This document shows positions 28,957 to 35,454 of a DNA stretch of 64,000 nt, piece by piece. Source of the DNA: Bacteroidia bacterium (GTDB lineage Bacteria; Bacteroidota; Bacteroidia; NS11-12g; UBA9320); NCBI GenBank assembly GCA_018402155.1, contig JAGYJG010000001.1:172635-236634 (forward strand), given 5' to 3'. Below the pieces are notes generated by a model. That model was not told where the DNA came from. It did no database searches and saw only the letters and a program-made list of their open reading frames with translations. Both the position numbers and the translations under genes were made by a program. The number at the start of each line of letters is the position of its first letter. Positions within the stretch are counted from its first letter, which is position 1.

Positions 28957-29553
28957 CTAGCGTGTAAAAATTTTGGTGCACGTATCCATAACTTCGCCTT
29001 CTAGCGTTTCCCATTTCAGGTGAAGTCTAAACAGTTTGGTGTCAAGCTGTACCAAGTAAGGCCTTAGATAGCAGGTCTTGCCATTTATTTGCTTAGTGAT
29101 GGACTCAGCTGTTCGGCCAAGGCCAAATCCTTTTTCGTTTCTATAAGGATAAAATGAGGCGGAATCATCTTGTTTTGGTTTGCGAACTGTTGTACTTAAG
29201 TTTGATTGATAGATATCCCCAGCTTCCCTATCTTCAACTAAAATTATTTCAGCAAATTCAGAATTTACTCCAGAAGCCACCCACGGTGAAATAGCTACTA
29301 GTTGCGGTTTTGAATTGAAGGTAAAATTTGATGAAGAATTATTATCGAAGCTATAATATAGATTATCTCCAACTGCTGGTAGATAGTTAGTTAATTCATT
29401 TACGGATTTATAACATTTTGAACCATTTATATAGCCCATACACTGACATTCATTATTTACAAGACCATATCCATCGGGGCAGGTCTTACAATCATCCTTG
29501 CAGGATGAAAATCCTGCAAGGAATAAAATTGTTATGATAAGGTAATTTCTCAT
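28957..29553 (-). CDS. Cys-rich lipoprotein, hypothetical
   Basis: This 198-residue lipoprotein has the signal IITILFLAGFSSC (lipobox Cys18). It is followed by an EGF-like short disulfide cluster with the pattern CxxxCxxCxxG...CxC...C within 30 residues (DDCKTCPDGYGLVNNECQC). The remaining 150 residues form a beta-rich domain (DNLYYSFDNNSSSNFTF, TCYLRPYLVQLDTKLFRLHLKW). The start overlaps the stop of the upstream 84-residue gene by four bases (ATGA), so the two are translationally coupled. I recognise no family. It is the last gene of a five-gene run of exported proteins and ends next to the attC-like repeat. Confidence 0.7.
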   Translation of the reverse strand: MRNYLIITILFLAGFSSCKDDCKTCPDGYGLVNNECQCMGYINGSKCYKSVNELTNYLPAVGDNLYYSFDNNSSSNFTFNSKPQLVAISPWVASGVNSEFAEIILVEDREAGDIYQSNLSTTVRKPKQDDSASFYPYRNEKGFGLGRTAESITKQINGKTCYLRPYLVQLDTKLFRLHLKWETLEGEVMDTCTKIFTR

Positions 29554-29804
29554 TGTTTTAATATTTTAAGATAGTGAACCTCATTATTTACAGTTAATCT
29601 GAGGGAGTAATAGCCGTGACGTAGTCCCGCTGTACTTAGTACTTGATTTTTGAGCATGGCGAGCGTAATAGGAGTACTATTTACTCCTGTTCCACATGAT
29701 TCGCTAAAATCTCCATTTGAAACAAGATTGGGAACCTGAGAGTAGCACAAATTGCAAATAAGGGTGAGCAAGCTTATAATTATTATTTTTTTTAATATTT
29801 TCAT
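29550..29804 (-). CDS. Short secreted protein, probable collapsed T9SS cargo
   Basis: The 84-residue protein has a signal peptide (IIIISLLTLICNLCYS, then Q), a typical start of a mature Bacteroidota secreted protein (VPNLVSNGDFSESCGTG), and after about 20 residues an ending that looks like a type A T9SS sorting tail (LRHGYYSLRLTVNNEVHYLKILKQ). There is no room for a functional domain between the two. It may be an internally deleted remnant or a genuine small secreted peptide. It sits in the middle of the operon, with a 1-base gap upstream and a 4-base overlap downstream. Confidence 0.6.
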   Translation of the reverse strand: MKILKKIIIISLLTLICNLCYSQVPNLVSNGDFSESCGTGVNSTPITLAMLKNQVLSTAGLRHGYYSLRLTVNNEVHYLKILKQ

Positions 29805-29805
29805 T

Positions 29806-30369
29806 TTATTTATTTTTAAGTTTAAAATTCAGCCCAACTGAAAGAAGAAAAGGGGCTGTAGTAATGGTTCGATTTCGATCTTCAAAAACTTGCCGCCCGA
29901 AACCAAGAGTTGTCAAACTCACAAGATGTATTTGCTGATTTATTCTGTAACCAGTGCCGATTCCCAAATTTCCTGATAGTAAATTATAGTTTTCAAACTT
30001 TTGAGGATCATTATGGTTTTTTCTAGAATAAATAAGTTGAAAGGTAGGATAGAATTTTATTCGTTGGACCTTTTTTAATCCAAGTACATAGTTGATATCT
30101 AATCCTAAACCTTTCTCGTAGACATCAGTAGATGAAGGAGGTAGAATAACTAGCAAAGAGCTATTGAACTTATTAATTGTATAACCCACTTTACTATAAA
30201 TCCCAGTTGCTCGTAATCCATCGTGACCTAGAGCAGTTATATTTGGTGTAAATGGGACTCCAACTTCAAAATTGATCTGTGCAGAACAGATACTCTGCAC
30301 AAATAGTAGTAAAATGTAAGTCCAGTTATTTCTCTGCTTTGATATGATATATTTTCTCATGTGTTTCAT
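29806..30369 (-). CDS. Small outer-membrane beta-barrel-like protein, hypothetical
   Basis: This is 187 residues; Met4 is an equally good start. The signal peptide (YILLLFVQSICSA, then Q) is followed by INFEVGVPFTPNI and strand pairs with alternating hydrophobic residues (GIYSKVGYTINKFNSSLLVIL, GLGLDINYVLGL, FYPTFQLIYSRK, GNLGIGTGYRINQQ, PFLLSVGLNFKLKNK). The final strand ending in aromatic/basic residues fits an eight-strand barrel. No family is recognised. Its start lies 44 bases inside the preceding lipoprotein gene, so the two are tightly coupled. Confidence 0.65.
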   Translation of the reverse strand: MKHMRKYIISKQRNNWTYILLLFVQSICSAQINFEVGVPFTPNITALGHDGLRATGIYSKVGYTINKFNSSLLVILPPSSTDVYEKGLGLDINYVLGLKKVQRIKFYPTFQLIYSRKNHNDPQKFENYNLLSGNLGIGTGYRINQQIHLVSLTTLGFGRQVFEDRNRTITTAPFLLSVGLNFKLKNK

Positions 30370-31084
30370 TTTTTAGTTTTATTTTAAGGTCCAAATGTGT
30401 TTCAGAGATTAGTGTAGCAAATATCTCCCCTTTATAGTAATCTTGACAGATAATATCAGTGTGAAAGTCTGAGTAAAATCCATTCAAAGCATACTTCGTA
30501 ATGTAAAAACTAGGAAAACAAGTTCCTTCAATTGAAAGAAGCATCAAATGAGAATTACCGTATGTAGTGTCAATTATTTTAACCTCTCGAGAATTATTTA
30601 AGCTGTCACTGTAGCTATAAACCCCAGAGTACTCAAAATTCAAATTAAAAGGAGAATTATAATCTTCATTTTGATTGGACTCTCTATAGTTTATTAAATT
30701 AATTTTGGTAGTAAAAAGAGAAGTATCAATTGTAAGGTTATAACTGTTATATCCCTCAGGTGAGGTGCCACGATACCCAACAGTATGATCTGAAACTGGT
30801 AAGAACTCGAATGAATCTGAATGTTCTTCATGTTGAAGGTCACTATCTATATACCAACTTGAGTGTATATAATTATTAGTAGATATGGCTTTTACCTTGT
30901 TCCCTTGAAAGATCTTACCGTTTGAGACATGCACACTAAAATCTGACGTCAATATTTCAAATAAGTCAAAATTATTAGTAATTGTTAAATCTATTTTGGG
31001 AGATACCATTGGATTTTCATCTGACCGACATCCAGCTACTAATGCACCACTTATTAAAACAAATAATTGTAATAAGGATTTCAT
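30326..31084 (-). CDS. Lipoprotein with Ig/PKD-like N-terminal region, hypothetical
   Basis: The 252-residue protein has a lipoprotein signal LFVLISGALVAGC (Cys19). The first third resembles an Ig/PKD-like domain (GKIFQGNKVKAISTNNYIHSSWYID, FEFLPVSDHTVGY). The rest is beta-rich with two cysteines (GTCFPSF, DIICQDY) that could pair. I do not recognise a family. The gene starts 4 bases after the tail-fibre-like gene stop and overlaps the following barrel gene. Confidence 0.65.
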   Translation of the reverse strand: MKSLLQLFVLISGALVAGCRSDENPMVSPKIDLTITNNFDLFEILTSDFSVHVSNGKIFQGNKVKAISTNNYIHSSWYIDSDLQHEEHSDSFEFLPVSDHTVGYRGTSPEGYNSYNLTIDTSLFTTKINLINYRESNQNEDYNSPFNLNFEYSGVYSYSDSLNNSREVKIIDTTYGNSHLMLLSIEGTCFPSFYITKYALNGFYSDFHTDIICQDYYKGEIFATLISETHLDLKIKLKNETHEKIYHIKAEK

Positions 31085-31088
31085 TATT

Positions 31089-32309
31089 CTATTGTTTAAG
31101 TATTTGCATATCCGCCTTCATTTTTTCCATTTCTTTTTTGAGTTGGATAATGTACAAAGTTAACTCTTCTATCTTTTGCTGCTGTATGGCTTGCATATTT
31201 GCTACGTCTATGCCGTTTTCTAGTACTTCGGCCTCACTTGGTACGTTGGGTAAGTGCTTGTTTATCGCTATAAACGCTTCCACTTCTGCCAAACTAGGAA
31301 GTTTGTAATCATCTGCAAATACAAAATCACTCCACCATTTGGCGTCTACATTCATCTTAATAGCTCGTAGTGTTCCGTGAAATTCGGTATTCCCCATGGC
31401 ATCCATACGCATACCGCCTATGTCTGAGTTCCCTTGCGATGCCCAAGGAGCGAGTACAAAAGAACCATTTAAATTCGAGCCATCTTTTTCATTCATAGCT
31501 GTTACACCTTTACCATCAGTAAAAAACATCCCTTGGTCGCCTTGTTGGGTGATTTGGTTATATCCATTCGCCTTTAATCTAGGGATGAATTGGACTTGTT
31601 GCGTATGATATTGTGTAAGTCCTTGTCCGTTTTGTGGTTGATAACCAAAAGCCCTAGCACCAATAATTGCCGCAGGATAATTATACCTGTTACTGCCTCT
31701 TACGTCAAGAGATGCTCTAGGTGCAGCTATGTTTATACCACAGCTTCCATCCGGCATTACTATAAAGTTGGTTTCATATTCAGGTTGTCCTGAGTTTGAA
31801 TTTACAGCAACACCGTTTGGGTGCTCCTGTCTCACCCAAAAAAGAGGACTTTTATTGTTAAATGTTGGGAATCCGAAATTGGTTATATTCCCGGTTAGAA
31901 AGCTAAGTGGAGCCTTAAATGTACCACTTCCTTCATTACCAGTTATTGGGCCAACGGTACCTGTACCTATGACATCATCCATACTGAAGTCGAATAGTAC
32001 TTGGTCGCTAAAGCATTTATTCAATGTGACGATAAGACCACTTTCGCTCTGTCCAGGAGGTGGGCAATAATTGATTTCTTGCCAAGCACGTGGTTGGTCT
32101 ATACCCAGACCTAGCCTTCCTTGCTGTGTCAAACTCATCCTAAATTGGCCATCGGTTATAAATTTAAAGTCGGTGGGCGAACTTGTCCCAATTTCGTTAG
32201 GAGTTGGATTAGAGTTTCCCCCAAGATCCCAAGTAGTCTGTGCATTTGCTGTTAAGCTCATTCCTAGAACGAGCATCATTACGCTGAGTTTTTTGATGTT
32301 TTTTCTCAT
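31089..32309 (-). CDS. Secreted tail-fibre-like / S74-type trimeric protein
   Basis: The 406-residue protein has a signal peptide (LSVMMLVLGMSLTANA, then Q). Short repeats of the fibre type are seen (FITDGQFRMSLTQQGRLGLGI, INIAAPRASLDVRGSNRY). The C-terminal part reads FADDYKLPSLAEVEAFIAIN, then KHLPNVPSEAEVLENGIDV, and ends in a coiled coil (QKIEELTLYIIQLKKEMEKMK). This C-terminal pattern recurs in Bacteroidota proteins related to phage tail-fibre / endosialidase-chaperone domains. It is probably a surface or extracellular trimer. It is the first gene of the five-gene exported operon. Confidence 0.75.
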   Translation of the reverse strand: MRKNIKKLSVMMLVLGMSLTANAQTTWDLGGNSNPTPNEIGTSSPTDFKFITDGQFRMSLTQQGRLGLGIDQPRAWQEINYCPPPGQSESGLIVTLNKCFSDQVLFDFSMDDVIGTGTVGPITGNEGSGTFKAPLSFLTGNITNFGFPTFNNKSPLFWVRQEHPNGVAVNSNSGQPEYETNFIVMPDGSCGINIAAPRASLDVRGSNRYNYPAAIIGARAFGYQPQNGQGLTQYHTQQVQFIPRLKANGYNQITQQGDQGMFFTDGKGVTAMNEKDGSNLNGSFVLAPWASQGNSDIGGMRMDAMGNTEFHGTLRAIKMNVDAKWWSDFVFADDYKLPSLAEVEAFIAINKHLPNVPSEAEVLENGIDVANMQAIQQQKIEELTLYIIQLKKEMEKMKADMQILKQ

Positions 32310-32450
32310 AGTTTTATATTTTTCTTACGCCGTTAAGCCAAACCGTTTTTTGCTACCTATGTGGATAGCTCCCCAAGCAAGCGAGAGAAGCGGAGGTTTA
32401 GAGTGTGTGCAACACTCTCTAAATCTGGTTATTTTCTTCTTTCTTACTTG

Positions 32451-32536
32451 CATATTACGGTAAGTGTATGCGTAGTGCCGCCCGTGTGTGGCTGGTGCGG
32501 ATGGGCGGCATTACGTATACATAGTGTTGGCGGTTC
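32451..32536 (-). repeat. attC-like hairpin repeat, copy 2
   Basis: The 17-bp stem GTATGCGTAGTGCCGCC / GGCGGCATTACGTATAC has only G-T type irregularities, with a 20-base loop. It lies 6 bases after the stop of the minus-strand gene 32542-32994. Arms and outer flanks (CCAACACTATGTATA, read on the minus strand) match copy 1 in sequence and orientation, while the loop differs. The outer box is slightly altered (CCGTAAT where copy 1 has CCGTTAT). Confidence 0.6.
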
Positions 32537-32541
32537 GTCTG

Positions 32542-32994
32542 TCAATCTAAAATGACATAATTTTTCACTTGTCCATTAACGAACTTTATTACATAGTTTT
32601 CCATTAGGCTGAGACCATACTTCTCAATAGCTGAGGTGTTTAATTTTATAATTTTTTTGGCATTTGGAAGGTAAGATGTCACTTCTGACCATTTGTCCTC
32701 AGAATTGCCTACAACTACCACTATCTTAGCACTATCCAGCTCTAATGATTTGTTAATTTTAGACAATTTTTTGTTATTACAAACATTGCATTTGTCAGAT
32801 TGCAGAAGAATTAGATTTATTGTATCTCTTCTGTTTATCTCCTTATTGACAGCACTAATTTTTTTTAAGTTGTTGAAACGAAATTCATTTAAACTTTCTG
32901 TGTTAGGCAAATCGATTGGAGTATTATTAGACTCTTGTTGAGTACAACTAACTAGACTCATCAGTAAAAAAATCGATACAAGTAAACTTTTCAT
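32542..32994 (-). CDS. Thioredoxin-fold-like lipoprotein with CxxC
   Basis: The 150-residue protein has a lipoprotein signal (LLVSIFLLMSLVSC, Cys17). A strand INLILLQSDKCNVCNNKKL places a CNVC motif where thioredoxin-like redox proteins have theirs. KIVVVVGNSEDKW and a C-terminal VIKFVNGQVKNYV strand complete a plausible thioredoxin-like fold, but the usual cis-Pro segment is not evident. It could act on disulfides at the periplasmic side. It overlaps the preceding DUF4221-like gene by 47 bases and ends next to the attC-like repeat. Confidence 0.6.
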   Translation of the reverse strand: MKSLLVSIFLLMSLVSCTQQESNNTPIDLPNTESLNEFRFNNLKKISAVNKEINRRDTINLILLQSDKCNVCNNKKLSKINKSLELDSAKIVVVVGNSEDKWSEVTSYLPNAKKIIKLNTSAIEKYGLSLMENYVIKFVNGQVKNYVILD

Positions 32995-34048
32995 CTTTTT
33001 TGTTCTTTAAATATAACTTACCATCCAATACAGCGGAGTAATCCCAAATGACAGAAGGTTCGAGATATTGTGATGTCTGAAATTTTCCATTTGATGATAT
33101 TACCTTAATTAGCAGACCTTTGTCTTTTATGGTATTGAATGTTTTGTCTTCATTAACTAATGGGATGCCTTCCCAAATTAATTGATAGAGAACCTTGTTA
33201 ACATCATCATAAATCAGTTTGGCCATATAGTCATTTTGTATTAAATGATTAAATATTGAGGTCATATCTGACTTTAGCGAAGTATCAAACGAATTACAAT
33301 TAAACTGGTAATTATCGTTGCCAGAATAAAGTGTTTTTTGAGATTTATCTTTGAAGCTATAAACGAATAAATCTGGGGACGCATTAGCACCGTAAAACAA
33401 TCTATCACCAGACGCAGTATATACAATATTATTAGCATTTCCATAACTATTAAGACTGTAAATGTGAGGATATTTAATTGGAACCTCAGTATAAGTTTGT
33501 CTAGCTGTGTCAAAAAACACAAACTGCTTGAGTTTGTAGAACTGCTTGTCCCAATAACTAAAGTCCATTGAATATTGAGGAAAAAGAACACCGTTTTCCT
33601 GCATTATTATTTCCATATTCTCGGAGGTGAATGAACCAATGTTTATAAATAAACTATCAGAGTTGTAGTATGGGTTTTTGAACTCTACCCTGTTAAGAAC
33701 ACTCCCAGTTTGATTGGCTAACACTATACCTCTTTGAAAAATTGAAACTGTAGTATTAGTGTTTATTGGTTTAGAACTATAAAACATACCTAAGTCTCTA
33801 ATATTGGGTATTTTAAAGTGAAGTCTTGGTAAAAGAGTTTTATCGAACAAAGTAAGTTTAAAGCTATCAGGAAAGAAAACTCCTAAATAGATTTCGTCAT
33901 TAATGCTATATGTTTTGAGACTAGATAGGTCTGCATTCTCCGATAGTTCAAATTCAGTCTGAGTGATACTTGTTTTCAATTCTTTTTCTATACAAGCTAC
34001 AAAAAAAAACATATGGAGGATAAGCAATTTAATAATTATTTTTCTCAT
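32948..34048 (-). CDS. DUF4221-like six-bladed propeller lipoprotein
   Basis: The 366-residue protein has a lipoprotein signal (LLILHMFFFVAC, Cys19). Repeating four-stranded units run throughout (DEIYLGVFFPDSFKLTLFD, FQRGIVLANQTGSVLNRVEF, IVYTASGDRLFYGANASPDLF, KLIYDDVNKVLYQLIWEG, and the last blade AVLDGKLYLKNKKDEKFTCID). This is the pattern of DUF4221 / 6-bladed beta-propeller lipoproteins common in Bacteroidota next to short Cys-rich exported peptides. Function is unknown in the family. The upstream neighbour is such a Cys-rich lipoprotein. Confidence 0.65.
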   Translation of the reverse strand: MRKIIIKLLILHMFFFVACIEKELKTSITQTEFELSENADLSSLKTYSINDEIYLGVFFPDSFKLTLFDKTLLPRLHFKIPNIRDLGMFYSSKPINTNTTVSIFQRGIVLANQTGSVLNRVEFKNPYYNSDSLFINIGSFTSENMEIIMQENGVLFPQYSMDFSYWDKQFYKLKQFVFFDTARQTYTEVPIKYPHIYSLNSYGNANNIVYTASGDRLFYGANASPDLFVYSFKDKSQKTLYSGNDNYQFNCNSFDTSLKSDMTSIFNHLIQNDYMAKLIYDDVNKVLYQLIWEGIPLVNEDKTFNTIKDKGLLIKVISSNGKFQTSQYLEPSVIWDYSAVLDGKLYLKNKKDEKFTCIDFFTDESS

Positions 34049-34062
34049 ATCTAAAAGTAATA

Positions 34063-34088
34063 AGAGGGCATAAAGAATGCCCTCTTTT
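34063..34088. terminator. Strong hairpin between the first and second gene of the three-gene set
   Basis: The stem AGAGGGCAT / ATGCCCTCT encloses a short loop, with T8 on the plus side and A8 plus weak T's on the minus side. It begins 3 bases after the stop of the Cys-rich lipoprotein gene (minus strand). It may partly end transcription and make the first gene more abundant than the two that follow. Confidence 0.75.
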
Positions 34089-34090
34089 TT

Positions 34091-34489
34091 TTAAGGGTAA
34101 TAAAAATCTAATAGAGATTGCTTGCCGATTTGACGAGTGATTTCGTAATCCTCTGGGAGATAAAAATCATTGTCAACCATCCAGGTTGCGTGTTCGTGAG
34201 AATAAATTTCAATTTCTTCAAAAGTAGGGACACCAACTATCCCGGCTTTCACCGGTCTGCATCCATTTAGCCATCTACATTTACCTACACCATTTACACA
34301 TTTAGTTCCTGCCTCGTCTCCTTTAACACAGGCCATCTCAACTTCACAATTACAGCTTTCTCCGCTGTTTGGAACACTAGATATTTCTTCTATTGTAGAG
34401 TTCTCTGAGGAGGGAGCTACTTTCTCAGAATCGTTACAAGCTGTAATTCCTAGAACCACTGCCGTTAAAATAAAAATGTACTTTTTCAT
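34091..34489 (-). CDS. Six-cysteine lipoprotein, hypothetical
   Basis: The 132-residue protein has a lipoprotein signal (IFILTAVVLGITAC, Cys18), an acidic linker, then six cysteines in about 32 residues with pattern CxC, MACVKG, TKCVNG, GKCRWLNGC. A 55-residue tail follows (FEEIEIYSHEHATWMVDND, ending LLDFYYP). Three disulfides are likely. It resembles in layout the exported Cys-rich peptides that accompany 6-bladed propeller lipoproteins in Bacteroidota (NVEALA-type sets), but the NVEALA motif itself is missing. It is first in the set and followed by a strong hairpin. Confidence 0.65.
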   Translation of the reverse strand: MKKYIFILTAVVLGITACNDSEKVAPSSENSTIEEISSVPNSGESCNCEVEMACVKGDEAGTKCVNGVGKCRWLNGCRPVKAGIVGVPTFEEIEIYSHEHATWMVDNDFYLPEDYEITRQIGKQSLLDFYYP

Positions 34490-35454
34490 TTTTCTTATTT
34501 TTAAAAATGTTAAACTAACCGAAATCAGTCGGTCACTGTTTTGGCTAACTCCTTTCTGTCGGCTTGGTGCTTAGTTGCCACGTTTCACCTTTGGGTCTTC
34601 TTCATTTTGACAGATTAGAACGTTTCTAATTTGTTTTGCCTTTTCATTTTTAGGCCGTTTTAGTTCTTTCTGTCCTTACTTTTTCTACAAATTTATGCAG
34701 AAAAAATCTTTCTTCGGATGACCGCTTACATTAGTATATGCGCAATACGTTCCCCCTATTGTGCATATTTCCACTATGTACGCAATAGAAAACTTGGGCT
34801 CTCAAAACGGTGTATTACGCAAATAGTGATTTGGCAGTGTCATTCTTGTTACCACGAAAGTAGTTATACCTTACAACAAATGCTAAAATCTATCCGCCGC
34901 AGCGGATCTGTTGTTTTTGCTACTACTGTGTCCTAATGCACTTTATATAGTACTTCACCCTTTCATAATTCTCCTATCCTCCCAAATAGCAGGTAAAAGC
35001 ATAGTTATAAATAGAGATACTGTATTTGAAAACGGATTGATTAAATCTCAAATCGTCGAAGAAAATACCAAAGACTCCAAAATGCATTAAACTTAGATAA
35101 ACCCTAAGTAAAAAGAATAAATGATATTTGACAATGATATAAATCAATTACAACTTATTTATTAGTCGTTTGAAGATGGGCTTTTAAAAGACGCATTTAT
35201 TGATACGCTTCCAACTCTAGCATCAAAATAACCAATGCTATCTGGTACTAGGCAGGGTTAATAGCTCCATTCAGTTGCATAAAATGATATCACAGAAGGG
35301 ACATCTGCAAGCACCGTCTGACCTTGAAACTCACTCATCGAAATTGAGGTAATATATTGAGGGCCAAAAAAAAATCCAATTCTTAAACATTATAGGTCTT
35401 TTTAGGGTACCAGCCTAACTAAGTTTGCTATAATCCTGTCTAGTAAACCAAATT
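34490..35454. other. Long non-coding stretch with decayed coding sequence
   Basis: 965 AT-rich bases carry no intact gene. A coding-like plus-strand stretch ends at TAA 35088-35090 (VINRDTVFENGLIKSQIV in translation) but has no clear start. A minus-strand relic at 35162-35400 is listed separately. A palindrome ATCCGC / GCGGAT lies near 34900. The region marks the worn right border of the accessory island. Confidence 0.55.
35162..35400 (-). pseudogene. C-terminal relic of an unknown protein with in-frame stop
   Basis: On the minus strand, GPQYITSISMSEFQGQ, then LADVPSVISFYATEWSY, stops at TAA and continues in the same frame as PCLVPDSIGYFDARVGSV up to a second stop at 35162-35164. A run of nine T's upstream may hide a frameshift. 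The protein-like composition on both sides of the stop suggests a decayed gene. I recognise no family. Confidence 0.4.

Noticed and set aside
28862..32536. CRISPR array
   Set aside because: Only two repeat copies 3.6 kb apart with internal palindromes; no short regular spacers and no cas genes anywhere in the window.
34718..34936. 72-residue plus-strand frame in the long non-coding stretch
   Set aside because: Composition is not protein-like and a different frame in the same place looks more like decayed coding sequence.
28439..35454. Insertion sequence or prophage carrying the accessory island
   Set aside because: No transposase, integrase or phage structural gene is present; the single tail-fibre-like protein has a Sec signal peptide and is a common Bacteroidota secreted type.
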